A stretch of 64,000 bases of DNA from Deltaproteobacteria bacterium (GTDB lineage Bacteria > Myxococcota_A > UBA9042 > PHBI01), in the NCBI GenBank assembly GCA_020632715.1, contig JACKFA010000013.1:85457-149456 (forward strand). The letters run 5' to 3'. Under the pieces are notes generated by a model. That model did no database searches. It had not been told where the DNA came from and saw only the letters and a list, made by a program, of their open reading frames with translations. Shown in pieces: positions 10,863 through 23,300 of the stretch. Position 1 is the stretch's first letter. Each line of letters begins with the position of its first letter. Position numbers and translations under genes: made by a program.

Positions 10863-11402
10863 CTACTTCGCCGGGCAGACGTCGCCCGCGACGACGCCGC
10901 CGCCGTCGATCGGCATGCCGCCGATGGGGCGCCCGCGGAGGGCCGCCATCACCGCGTCGACGCGGGTGTTCAGCGCGCGCTCCTCGGGGGTCTCGCCGGC
11001 CGTCCGCGGCTTCGTCGCGCCGAAGCCGACCGCCACGAGGCGCCCGCAGTCGACGCCGGCGGCGACCACGGCCTTCGCGACGGCGAGCGCGCGCTTCTCC
11101 GAGAGGGCCTGGGCCTCCTTCGCCTCGCCCGCGACGTGCCCCTCGACGCGCAGCGTGGTGACGGCCTCCTTGATCTGCAGGTAGCGCGCGATGTGCGCGA
11201 CGGCGCGCCGTGAGCTCGGCGTGAGCTCGGCCGTGCCCGCCTCGAACGCGATCGGGACCGGGAGCTTCAGGACGCCGTCCTCGACCTGGAAGCGCTCGGG
11301 CTCGGGCGGCGGCGCGAGATCGGCGCGGGACGGCGAGGCGGCGAGGAGGGCGCCCGCGGCGGCGAGGGCGAGGGCGACGAGGGCGGCGGCGGGACGGGAC
11401 AA
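10863..11402 (-). CDS. OmpA-like peptidoglycan-associated exported protein
   Basis: The product is 179 residues. A TTG start at 11402 is preferred because AGGAG stands about 7 bases upstream and the signal peptide LSRPAAALVALALAAAGALL begins there; the longer in-frame extension is arginine-rich and unlike an export signal. After cleavage near SRA-D, residues about 55 to 155 form an OmpA C-terminal-like domain: PIAFEAGTAELTPSSRRAVA, LRVEGHVAGEAK, LSEKRALAVAKAVVAAGVD and VGFGATKPRT, followed by ALNTRVD. Such domains bind peptidoglycan non-covalently. The C-terminus is glycine-rich and ends with a cysteine-containing tail. There is no transmembrane barrel, so it is likely periplasmic. The gene converges exactly on the preceding fusion gene with no gap. 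Confidence 0.85.
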   Translation of the reverse strand: MSRPAAALVALALAAAGALLAASPSRADLAPPPEPERFQVEDGVLKLPVPIAFEAGTAELTPSSRRAVAHIARYLQIKEAVTTLRVEGHVAGEAKEAQALSEKRALAVAKAVVAAGVDCGRLVAVGFGATKPRTAGETPEERALNTRVDAVMAALRGRPIGGMPIDGGGVVAGDVCPAK

Positions 11403-11581
11403 GGCGGCTCCTGGATCTCGGGGTGGCGGACGCCGGGAGAGACGGCCCGGTGCGTCGCGCTCGAGACGACGCGGAGTCTGCCCGCGCCGCGCGGCGGCGT
11501 CGACGTCGAAGACGCGCGCGTTGCGTCGAGCCGCGCCGTCCCCCATGCTCGAGGCGTGCGGGGAGGGGAGGGGACTCGGAC

Positions 11582-13123
<1,542 letters not shown>

Positions 13124-13129
13124 GTGACC

Positions 13130-13882
13130 TCACGGCGCCGCGCGGCGGCGCGGGAGCAGCGCGAGGCCGTCCTCGCGCGCCGTCTGCGGGGGCTCCGCCT
13201 CGGCGCGCGCGGTCGTGGCGCTCGCGCGCACGAGCGAGGGCGGGCGGCGCACGTGGGACACGCGCTGGTCGCGGCGGTGCGCGCGCCGGAGGAGGTCGAG
13301 GAGCGCCCGGTCGCGGGCCGCGTCGCCGAGCCCGCGCGCGAGGAGGGCCGACGGGGCGCAGAAGACGCCGTCCTGGTAGGCGAGCTCGTCGCCGTCGCCC
13401 TTCCAGCCGCCGACCCAGCAGCCGCCGGCGACGCCCGCGGACAGCACCAGCGGCACGCTGCCCGTGCTCGTGTAGCGGTCGTGGACCGCGGCGAGCAGGG
13501 TCTCGTTCGTGTCGACGCGGTTGACGGACATCGGGTCGCACACGCCGGAGACGAGGTCGTCCTGGGCGCAGGGGGCGCCGGAGATCGCGGCGAGGTGGTC
13601 GTCGCGCGCGACCTCGGCCCCGGCGAGGGTGAAGCGGAGGTCGCCCGGCTGGCCCGGGAGCCTCGCGATGCCCTCGAGCACGTCGCGGAGCGCGGCCGTG
13701 AGCGCCGCGTCGTCGAGGTCGGGCGAGCAGGCCCCGGCGCCTCGCTCCGCGGGCGTCGCCGGGCAGAGGAGCACGGCGCGGACCGTGACGGTCTCGCTCG
13801 CCGCGGCGGCGGGCGAGCCGCCCAGCGCCGTCAGGGCCGGGAGGAGCGAGAGGAGGGCGGCGATGGAGAGCGGGGTGCGCAT
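13130..13882 (-). CDS. Secreted protein of unknown function
   Basis: The product is 250 residues starting at the ATG at 13882, preceded by GAGGACG. It has a Sec signal peptide (MRTPLSIAALLSLLPALTAL, cleaved near AAA-SE). The mature part has paired cysteines (LLCPATPAERGAGACSPD, GAPCAQDDLVSGVCDP, GGCWVGGWKGDGDELAYQDG then VFCAP), which suggests a disulfide-bonded extracytoplasmic fold. The final 60 residues are rich in arginine and alanine and look disordered. I do not recognise the family and see no catalytic motif. The stop lies six bases from the stop of the convergent lipoprotein gene. Confidence 0.7.
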   Translation of the reverse strand: MRTPLSIAALLSLLPALTALGGSPAAAASETVTVRAVLLCPATPAERGAGACSPDLDDAALTAALRDVLEGIARLPGQPGDLRFTLAGAEVARDDHLAAISGAPCAQDDLVSGVCDPMSVNRVDTNETLLAAVHDRYTSTGSVPLVLSAGVAGGCWVGGWKGDGDELAYQDGVFCAPSALLARGLGDAARDRALLDLLRRAHRRDQRVSHVRRPPSLVRASATTARAEAEPPQTAREDGLALLPRRRAAP

Positions 13883-13955
13883 GGTCGTCCTCGGGCGAGC
13901 GCGGCCGGTGGTCGGAACCGCGAGAACCAACCTACGCGGCGCGACGACCGACGCG

Positions 13956-13973
13956 CCCTTAACCCTCCCTTAA
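13956..13973. promoter_or_regulatory. Direct repeat CCCTTAA spaced by 11 bp
   Basis: Two CCCTTAA heptamers start at 13956 and 13967, one helical turn apart, in an AT-rich island 120 bp upstream of the first STAND regulator. Winged-helix regulators of OmpR/SARP type often bind such direct repeats. A GCTAATTAGC palindrome lies further downstream at 14054-14063. Confidence 0.35.
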
Positions 13974-14095
13974 TCGGCTCGCGCCCGCCTGCAACGCGGC
14001 GCTCGTCGTCGTGTATCCGGGCGCGACCCGGCTCGCGCGACGGCGGGCGGCGTGCTAATTAGCGAGGCCCCCCGCTTCCCGGGCCCGGAGCGCGC

Positions 14096-16809
14096 ATGTG
14101 CGAAAAGGCACAGTCCGCGACGTCGAGCTCGCCCGTCGCGCCGGAGACGGCGACGTTCGGGCGCGGGCCGGAGCTCGCCCGCCTCGGCGCCTGGCTCGAC
14201 GGCGGCGAGCGGCTCGTCACGGTGATGGGCGGCGGCGGGATCGGCAAGACGCGGCTCGCCTCGGAGCTCGCGCGCGCCCGCCGCGGCGGCGCGGAGGTCG
14301 TCTTCGTCGCGCTCGGCGAGGCGCGTGACGCGCTCGACGCGATGAGCGCCGTCGCGCGCGAGCTCGACGCGGGCATCGGCGGCGCCGGGCTCGAGCAGCT
14401 CGGCCGCGGCGTCGGGCGCGCGCTCCGGGCCCGCGGTCCGCTGCTCCTCGTGCTCGACGGCCTCGAGCGCGTCGTCGCCCCGCTCGCGCCCTTCATCGAC
14501 GGCTGGCTCGACGTGGCGCCGGACGCGCAGCTGCTCGTCACCTCGCGCGAGCGCCTGCTGGTGCCGGGCGAGCGGGTGCTGATCGTGCCGCCGCTCGCGG
14601 TGGGCGCCGACGCGCGCGGGCCCGCCGTCGCGCTCTTCCGCGCGCGCGCCGCGACGGCCGGCGCCGAGGTCGCCGCGTGGGATGACGCCGAGCAGCGCGC
14701 GCTCGTGGAGCTCGTGTCGCGCCTCGACGGTCTCCCGCTCGCCATCGAGCTCGCCGCGGCCCGGGCGGCCTCGGCGCCACCCTCGCGCCTCCTCGTCGAG
14801 CTCGAGCGCCGCTTCGAGGTGCTCGGGCCGGCCGCCGGCGACGCCCGCGCCCCCGGCATGGAGGAGGTGCTCGAGGCCTCGTGGGCCCCGCTCCCGGCCG
14901 ACGCGAAGGACGCCCTCGCGCGCCTCTCCGTGCTCGCGTCCCCCTTCGACCTCGAGGCGGCCGCCGCCGTGCTCGGCCGGGACGAGCTCGCCGCACTCGA
15001 CCTCGACGCGCTCCTGCGCCGGCGCTCCCTCGTCGTCGCCGGGCGCGCGCCCGGCGATCTGCAGCTCCTCGAGACGGTGCGCGACTTCGCCCGCGCCCGC
15101 GCGGGCGCCGCCGGCCTCGACGTCGAGGACGACGCCGTGCGGCGGCGCGACGACTGGGTCCTCGGCGGGCCACGGCGCTCTCGACGCGCGGCGCGGGCCT
15201 GACGGGCGCGCGCGCTCCGGGCGCTGTCGCGCCTCCACGAGCAGCTCCTCGCCGTCGTCCGCGACCACGCGGCGGGCGGGGCGAGCAGCCTCGAGAGCGC
15301 GCTTCGCGCCGCCTACGCGCTCGCCATCAGCGTGCGCGTCACGGGCGCCGCGGCGTCCGACCACGCCGGCCTCGCGGCGCTCGCGGAGCGCGCGGTCGCC
15401 GCCGGGGTGGCCCTCGCTCACGTCGCCCCAGCCTTGCTCCTCGTCGCGAGGATCGACTACGACCACGGCCGCCTCGAGGCGGGCCTCGCCGTCGCGCACC
15501 GGGTCCTCGAGCTCGCCGGTGAGGCCTCTCCCTGGGCGCCGGAGGCCATCCTCCTCGAGGCGCGCCGCGCCTTCGTGCTCGGCGAGTTCGCGCCCTCGCT
15601 GCCGCTCTGGGAGCGGGGGCGGGACGCCGCGATCGCCGCCGGCGACGCCGAGATGGAGGCGATCGCCCGCCTGAACCACGCGCTCACCCGGGTGCGGCTC
15701 GGGGAGCGCGACGGCGTCGAGGCCGAGGTCGAGCGCGCCCACGCCCTCCTCGTCGGCGTCGGCGCCCACCACCAGCTCCCCATCCAGCGCGGCTACGCGT
15801 TCAACGTGGCCACGGCGCTCGGCGATCGCGAGGGCGCCCGCGCGAGCCTCGTCGACGGCCTGCGGGTCGCCCGCGAGGTCGGGAGCGCCCGCGACGAGAT
15901 CGGCTTCGGCGTCTACCTCGCCCTGGTCGAGCTCGACGCGAGCCGTTTCGCGCCCGCCGCCGTCGCGGCCGAGGCGGCTTTTCGCCGGGCCATCCTCGCG
16001 CACGAGCACCTCGCGGGGCACAGCGCGCGGCTCGCGGCGCAGATCGCCGTCGAGCGCGGAGAGCTCGACACCGCGCGCCAGTGGACCGACGAGTGCCGCG
16101 CGCTCCTGCGCGTCACCGGCCGGGAGATCGACGGCGCCCTCGCGGAGGCCGTCGAGGTCGCCCGGCGCGCGCTCGCGGGTGACGTCGCCGGGGCCCGGAC
16201 GCTCGCCCGCAGCGTCGACGCCGCCACCCTCGGCGCCGACAACGGCGTCGCGATCGCCGCCCGCGGCGTCGCCTCCGTCGCCCTCGCCGCGGAGGCCCTC
16301 GCGGCGCGCCGCGCCGGCGCCGACGCCGCGGCCGACGCGCTCTCGCCGCGGTCGACGCCCAGGCGGCCCGCCTCCGCGACGCGAGCGGCACGAGCGACGA
16401 CGCGCGGCGCGCCCTCTCGCTGGTCGCGCGCGCCATCGGCGCCGCCCGTGGCGACGACGGCGTCCTCTGCGTGGCGCCGGATCGGAGCGCCTTCCGCCTC
16501 GGGCGCCGCCCGTTCGAGGATCTCGCGAAGAAGCCCACCTTGGCGCGGCTCTTCGCGGCCCTGCTCGCGGCGCGCCTCGACCGCGGCGGCGCCCCGCTCG
16601 ACCTCGCCGAGCTCGCCGAGGCGGGCTGGCCCGGCGAGCGCATGCTCGACGCCGCGCGCGACAACCGGCTCTATGTGACGCTCTCGAAGCTCCGGAAGGC
16701 CGGGCTCGAGGGGGCGCTCGAGCACGACGGCTCCGGCTGGCGGCTGCGCCCCGACGTCGGCGTGCTGTTCGTGGAGCCCGCGGCGTGGAGCGTGGTCGAT
16801 GGGCCCTAG
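14096..16809 (+). pseudogene. STAND ATPase / TPR / winged-helix regulator, frameshifted (copy A)
   Basis: The locus encodes a large regulator in pieces. From the ATG at 14096 (GGAG 7 bases upstream) comes a STAND-type NTPase with P-loop MGGGGIGKTRLA, LLLVLDGLERVV, LLVTSRERL and LDGLPLAIELAAA. A TGA at 15200 interrupts it, but the expected residues continue in another frame for about 40 bases and then return, as if two indels compensated each other. A helical TPR-like region follows. Near 16345 the frame shifts again and the C-terminus continues as LARLFAALLAARLDRGG and NRLYVTLSKLRKAGLE, then GWRLRPDVGV. That segment is a winged-helix resembling OmpR/SARP DNA-binding domains. The gene overlaps the paralogous copy B by 11 bases. 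It is either a decaying pseudogene or an intact gene hidden by sequence errors. Confidence 0.75.
14097..14114 (+). promoter_or_regulatory. TGTGC-GAAAAG-GCACAGT element, copy 2
   Basis: TGTGCGAAAAGGCACAGT overlaps the start codon of the first STAND regulator by two bases. It matches the copy at 8698 at 17 of 18 positions, and here the arms TGTGC and GCACA are perfectly inverted. If the ATG is real, the element also encodes CEKAQ. Confidence 0.5.
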
Positions 16810-19609
16810 CGCGACCCTACGCCGGCCCCGGACGCGGCTCTTCGGGCGCGCCGAGGAGCTCGCCACGCTCGCCGCCTGGGCCGCCGAGGGGGCGCCGCTC
16901 GTCACGATCACGGGGGGCGCCGGCGTCGGCAAGACCCGGCTCGCCATCGAGCACGTGCTCCGTGACCCGGGCGGCGCGGGCCCCGCCGCGCTCATCGACG
17001 TCGGCGGCGCCGCCTCCGCCGGGGAGGGGCTCGCGAGCGTCGCGCAGGCCCTGGGGTGGAGGTCGCGGGCGCGCCGCCGACGCGGGCGTCGCGGCCGCGC
17101 TCGGGGCCTGGCTCGCCGCTCACGACGGCGCTGTCGTGGTCCTCGACGAGGTCGACCGCCACGTGGCGGCGCTGGGGCCGCACCTCGTGGCCATCGCCGC
17201 CGCGGCGCGCGCGCGGGCTCGTCGTCACGTCGCGGGAGCGGCTCGCGGTGGCTGGCGAGCGCGTGCTCGAGCTGGGGCCGCTCATCGCGGCGGACGGCGG
17301 AGAGGCCGGCGTCGCCGAGGCCGTCGCGCTCTTCCTCGACCGCGCCGAGCGCTCCGGCGCCGACGGGCGCTTACGACGCCGACGAGCGGCGCGCCCTCGC
17401 CGAGCTCGTGCGGCGGCTCGACGGCCTGCCGCTCGCGCTCGAGCTCGCCGCCGCCCGGGCGGACGTCCTCCCCCCGACGCGCCTCCTCGCGCTCGCGGCG
17501 CGCCGCCTCGACGCGCTCGCGGCCGCGGTCGCGCCCGGTGGTCGCCGCGTGAGCCTCCAGGACGCCGTCGCGCTCTCCTGGGAGCTCCTCCCGGACGAGG
17601 GCCGCCTCGCCCTCCTCGGCCTCGCCGCCCTGAACGGCCCCTTCGACGCGGCGGCCAGCGCCGCCGTGCTCGGCCTCGAGGGGGCCATCGCCTGGCGGGT
17701 CGTCCTCGACCTCGCGCGGCGCTCCCTCGTCGTGACCCAGGGCCCCGATCAGGCGCGCCTCTCCGACCTCGTCCGCCGCTTCGCGCGCGCCGAGGCGGAG
17801 CGGCAGGGGCTCCTCGTCGCCGCCGCCGCCCGGCGCGACGCGCACCTCCTCGAGCTCGCCGAGGGTCGCTACGCGGTGAGCCGCAGAGCCGGCGGCGCGG
17901 CCGCGCTCGCCGAGCTCGGCTTCCTGCGCGAGGCGCTCGGCGCGACCGTCGCCGAGGCCATCGCCGGGGGCCCGGCCATCGCCGAGGCGGGGCTGCGCGC
18001 GGCGTTGGTGCTCGCCCTGCACGCCCGGCGCGCGTGCCTCCCGCCCTGGGGGCTCGGCGAGCTCGGCGTGCTCGAGGCGCGCGCGGAGGCGGCGCCGCTC
18101 GGGCTCAGGATCGACGCGCTCCTGCTGCTCGCCCGCCTCGAGACGGACGCCGGCCGCCCCGAGGCGCTCTCGCGGCTCGAGCGCGCGCGCGGCCTCGCCG
18201 ACGCGGCGCACGGCCCGGAGGCGGCGGCCTACCGCGCGCGGGTGGCCGTCCATCTCGGTCGCTGGGCGTTCGATCGGAGCCGCTTCGACGAGGCGGCGCG
18301 ACACGACGCCGAGGCCCTCGCCGACGCGCTCGCCGCGGGCCCGGTCGCCGACGAGGTCCGCGCCATGGCCCTCACCAACATGACGATGGCCGCGATCCGC
18401 CTCGGCCGCGCGTCGGCGCCGGGCGTCGCCGGCGGCGAGCCGGTGGACGCCCTCGCGCGGCTCGCCGAGGCGCGCGCGCTCTTCGTGTCCGCCGGCGCCC
18501 TCGATCGGGTGCCGCTCCACATGGCGATCGTCTTCTTCGTGGCGAGCCAGCTCGGCGAGCTCGAGCGCGGGCGCGAGGCGCTCCTCGACGGCCTCGCCGT
18601 GGCGCGCGACGTCGGGGCGCCGCGCGACGCGATCGTCCTCGGGAGCTACCTCGGCGTCAGCGACCTCGACCGGGGCGAGCTCGCCGCCGCCCGCGCCCAC
18701 CTCGAGGGCGCCTACGACCGCGGTCGCCGCGGCTTCGAGCGCCTCGCGGGGCAGTGCGCCGTGATGGTGGCCTGGGTCGAGCTCGAGCGCGGCGACCTCG
18801 CGGCGACCGCGCGCTGGTGCCAGATCGCGCGCGAGCAGCTCGGCCCCTTCGGCTCCACCTGCGAGCTCGCGTTCGTCGGCGCGGTCGACGCGGCGCGAGC
18901 CGCGCTCGGCGGGGACCTGGTCGCCGCCTGGGAGCAGCGCGCGCGCCTCGATCCCGCCATGCTCGCGCGCGACGACGGCGTCAGCGCGGCCGCGAGCGGG
19001 CTCGGCGCCGTGGTCGAGCTCGCTGCGCTCGCCGCGGCGCGGGCGGCCGGCGACGAAGGCGCCGCCACGCTCGCGCGCGACGCCGCGGCCGCGCACCGGA
19101 GCACCTCCGCGCCGCGGCCGGCCACGGCGACGACGCGCGGCGCGCCTCGGGCTCGTGGAGCGGGCCTGGGCGGCCGCCGAGGAGGGCGCGGGCGAGGTCC
19201 TCTGCGTCGCCCCGGCGGCGCCGCCCTGCGCCTCGGCGGGAGCGGCCGCCCGTGGGAGCCGATGGCGCGGCGACCGACCCTCGCGCGCGTCCTCGCGGCG
19301 CTCGTCCGCGCGCGGCTCGACCGCCCGGGGGAGCTCCTCGACGGCGCCGCGCTCGGCGAGGCGGGCTGGCCGGGGGAGCGGATGCAGGCGGAGTCGCGGG
19401 ACAACCGGCTCTACGTCGCGCTCTCGAAGCTCCGCCAGGCGGGCCTCGACGACGCGCTCGAGACGCTGCCGGGCGGCTGGCGGCTGCGCCCGACGCTCGG
19501 CGTGCTCTGCGTCGAGCCGGCCGCGTGGCCAGGCCCGTCCGCGGCGCCCGCGCCGCCGAGGTCGGCGCCCGGGCGCGCTCGCGGGCGAGCCAGCCGGCGC
19601 CGCCCGTGA
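16799..19609 (+). pseudogene. STAND ATPase / TPR / winged-helix regulator, frameshifted (copy B)
   Basis: This is a tandem paralogue of copy A. The ATG at 16799 starts an NTPase with P-loop ITGGAGVGKTRLAIE. Between about 17055 and 17370 the expected protein (VVVLDEVDRHVAALGPHLVA, then GLVVTSRERLAVAGERVLEL) is found successively in all three frames, needing at least four frame changes. Reading then continues in the original frame with LVRRLDGLPLALELAAARAD and a long TPR-like helical region. Two or more shifts occur again near 19100-19230. The last part restores a winged-helix domain (RDNRLYVALSKLRQAGLDD, GWRLRPTLGVLCVEPAAW) that parallels copy A. Several shifts fall in CG dinucleotide runs. 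Decay or local sequence error cannot be separated by eye. Confidence 0.75.
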
Positions 19610-19646
19610 TAGAAGCGCGTTGAGACGATGAGCGAGGAGACACACC

Positions 19647-20123
19647 GTGATCGACCATGAGCTCCCCTGGGAGGGCGGCTGCCGCTGCGGCGCCCTCCGC
19701 TTCCGCGTCAGCGCGCCCGAGATGCTCGCGTCCGCCTGCCACTGCACGGGCTGCCAGCGCATGTCCGGCAGCGCCTTCTCGCTGACGCTCACCGTGCCGG
19801 CGCAGGCGTTCGAGGTGACGAAGGGCGAGGCCGTGCTCGGCGGGGCCAAGGGCCCGATCGCGCATCACCACCACTGCCCCGAGTGCCTCTCGTGGGTCTA
19901 CACGACCGCCGAGGGCATGGAGGACCAGTTCGTCAACGTCCGCGCGACGATGCTCGACGACGCGCGCGGCTTCGAGCCCTATCTCGAGGTCTGGACCTCC
20001 GAGAAGCTCCCGTGGGTCACGACCCCCGCGGAGGTGAGCTTCGAGCGCGAGCCCGACTTCTCGCAGTACGGGCGCTTCCTCGCCGACTACGCGGCCTGGC
20101 GCGCCGCGCGCGCGGGGGGCTGA
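19647..20123 (+). CDS. GFA-family zinc protein (glutathione-dependent formaldehyde-activating enzyme-like)
   Basis: The product is 158 residues, the usual length of the GFA/CENP-V family. It shows the zinc-binding signature: GGCRCGALRF near the N-terminus, SACHCTGCQRMSGSAF, and HHHCPECLSWVY. The family includes glutathione-dependent formaldehyde-activating enzymes, but most members are uncharacterised, so the substrate is open. A GTG at 19647 is the start, with GAGGAG about 8 bases upstream. It follows the frameshifted regulators after 37 bases on the same strand and could be co-transcribed. Confidence 0.88.
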   Translation: MIDHELPWEGGCRCGALRFRVSAPEMLASACHCTGCQRMSGSAFSLTLTVPAQAFEVTKGEAVLGGAKGPIAHHHHCPECLSWVYTTAEGMEDQFVNVRATMLDDARGFEPYLEVWTSEKLPWVTTPAEVSFEREPDFSQYGRFLADYAAWRAARAGG

Positions 20124-20320
20124 GAGGGGGGCGCGCGGACTGGGGGGGCGCGCGACCGGGCTCGGGAGCGCGCCGCAGGCGGGCGACGTACCCGTCTGCC
20201 GTGTTCGGGGTATGTGCCCGGCCGCCTGCGGTGGCGCAGGGTCGCGTCGTGAGCCGGCGGGCGCCGCGGTGGCGCCGGTCGGGCTCGACTCGTCCGACCC
20301 TCATCCCGCGAGGTCCCCCC

Positions 20321-23300
20321 ATGAGCTCCCGCCCGCCCACCCTCGGCACGCGACGGCGTCACGCGCTGCTCGCGCTCGCCGCGGCGCTCGCTGCGTCGGC
20401 GTCCGTCGTCGCCTGCAACGAGGACGCCTCCATCCCCGGCACGACGCCCGCCGCCCCGACCGGCGGCCTCGCCGTCACGGTCTCCCCCCTCGACCTCGCC
20501 GACGTCGGCGACGTCTGCTACGCGATGACGGTCACGTCCCGCGCAGGTCTCGTGTGGTCGAAGTCCGGGCTCTGCGCCGACGAGCTCGGCGACGGCACCG
20601 GCAACGTCAGCGTCATCGCCCCCTGCGACGCCTCGGGCGACGGCGCCAACACGGTGAGCCTCGTCGTCGAGAACCTCTACGCGGACGGCGAGCGCGCGGT
20701 GCCCCTCGACCGCGCGAGCTGGCTCAACCCCTGCGGCGATCCCACCGAGGCCGACTACGACGGCAACCCCGCCTGCGTCCAGGCCGCCCGCTGCGTCGCG
20801 AACAGCGACACGCCGGTCAGCTACGACCTCACCATCCTCCGCAGCTCGGCGCGCGGCTTCTTCGACATCGCGGTCGCCTTCGACGACATGTTCTGCGCCG
20901 CGAAGGTCGACTGCGAGGGCCCGGACGGCGATCCGCTGCGGCTCGTCTACGATCCGACGACCCACGAGGCCGTCGAGAGCGTGGTCTTCGCGCTCGCGTG
21001 CACCGACGGCGACGCCACGAGCGGCGCCGACGACGCGACCCACCTCTACCTCGACGACCTCGTCCTCCGCTGTGGCGACGCGACCTTCGCCATCGACCCC
21101 TCGCGCGGCCCCGGCTTCCTCTGGCCGGACGGCGCCGGCGCCCCCGATCCGCTCGTCCAGGGCGTCGTCTACACGGGCGTCGACACGATGCCGGTCGGCG
21201 ACGTCGCCGCCGACGACGTGTACTGGAGCGTCGCCCTCGGGCTCGATCCGACCTACCTCGCCGCGCTCCCGGACGGCGTCGGCTGCGTCCTCGAGACGAA
21301 GGCCACCGCCTCGCGCGGGCCGCTCGCGGGCGGCCGCACCCCCGACGGCGCGATCTACCCGTTCATCTCGGTGTCGGTGCCCCTCGCCGACCGCCGCGGC
21401 CGCCTCTGCTCGCGCCACCCGCTGAACGGTGACGCGCCGAACGACGGCGTCCGCACGAGCTACACGCGCCCGAGCGCCGACGGCGCGCCGCCCGCGCCCG
21501 TGGGCTTCCAGTACGAGGCGAGCGCGGACGTCGGCGTCGTCACCGTGCGGCCGACCGGCGACGGGCGCGGCTTCGACCCGTGCGCGGGCGTGGTCTGCGG
21601 CGAGAACGAGCGCTGCGTCGGCGACGCGCGCGTCGGCCACTGCGAGTGCGCCCCCGGCTTCGCGAGCGTCGAGGGCCGCGGCTGTCAGGATATCGACGCC
21701 TGCGCGCTCTACCCGTGTCCGGAGGGGTTCACGACGTGTCAGGATCTGCCGGCGCCCGCGCTCGGCGACGTGTACGGGCGCGTCTGCGGCCCGTGGCGCG
21801 ACGTCCCGCGTGACGCGGAGCCGATCTCCGAGGAGGAGCTCCAGGCGCTCGCCGAGGTTGGCACGCTCGTCCCGATGTCGGCCGACTGGCGGAACCAGGC
21901 GCAGGTCGCGGACGCCGAGATGGACGCCGCCGACGCCGCCACCCTCGCGCCGCTCGTCGCGAACGACGAGGCCCTGCGGCGCCGGATCTACGACACGCGC
22001 CTCGACGAGGGCAGCGTCGTCCTCGCCGACGGCAACGTCGAGACCCTGCTCCCCGTCGGGCGCGACGGCCACCGGCCGATCACGCTGAACGCGGGGCGGA
22101 CCCGGCTCCACGAGATCGCCGAGGCGCACCGCCGCTTCAACACGAAGGAGAACCAGATCCGCATCTACGCGGCGCTCTACCCGCGCCTCTCGTCCGATTG
22201 CGTCGCGAGCCGCCCGCTGCCGGCCGACGCCGCCGATCTCCCGCTCGCCGCCCTGAAGCGGCTCAACAAGGAGCTCGCCCGCTGCTGGCGCGACGCCATC
22301 GCGGATCTCGGACCCACCCCCGAGCGCGAGCCCGTGCTCCCCGCGCCCGCCGACTATGTGGGCGCCGCGGACCCGCCGGGAGACAGCGAGTACCACGGTG
22401 ACGTCTCCGGCGATGAGTGCCTGCCGTCTACGAACGGCTACTACAAGTCGCGGAACTGGACCGGGAAGTCCCTCGAGACCGGCGTGAAGAACCAGGGACG
22501 ACGCGGCGCGTGCGTCGCGTTCGCGACGGTCGGGGCCATGGAGCGAGGCGTTCGCTTCAGCGAGAACCGCTGGGTGAACCTCTCCGAGCAGGCGCTCTAC
22601 GCGTACGCGAAGCTCACGCTCGAGCCCGGCCCGCAGAAGGACGGGCTCGTGACCTCGAAGCTCCTGCCGACCCTCGCGGAGGTCGCGTTCAAGGTGCCGT
22701 TCGAGCAGATCTGGCCCTACAACGCCTCGCCCTCCCGGGAGGACTGCCTCATCCACCCGGAGCTCTGCGATCCCATCGCGCACCGCTGGGTGGACTCGTG
22801 CGTCGACCGGGTCACCCAAGAGGACTACGACGGCCCCGCGTGCAGCGATCTCTCGCACCAGGCGAAGCTCGTGACCGTCGCCGGCGGCGTCTACTCCTGG
22901 GTCCCCACCACCCCGCAGAACGGCGTCTACTCCATCTTCGCCACCGCTCAGCTCGACGACATCGAGGACAGCGACTCCGCCTCGCTCGTGACGGCGGTCG
23001 CGGGGCTCGGCTTCGGCGTCGTGATGGGCTTCGACGTCTACCCGAGCTTCAAGGCCGTCGCCTCCACGGATCTCCAGCCGTCCTCGCAGTACGCCGGCGT
23101 CTGGGACGGCATCCGCTGGAACGAGGAGAAGGAGGGCTCGCACGCGATCGAGGTCTCCGGCGTCATCTCGACGGGGAGCAGCTATGGCGGCGGGCTCATC
23201 GTCCTGAAGAACAGCTGGAGCACGTGCTTCGGTGACGGCGGCTACGCGTACATCGCGTTCTCCGCCGCGGGCGACGTGACGACCTCGGTCACGGCGCTCT

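Noticed and set aside
20199..20215. TACCC...GGGTA as another copy of the palindrome at 2741
   Set aside because: The arms are only five bases and the spacing is 14 instead of 6 bases, so the resemblance is not convincing.
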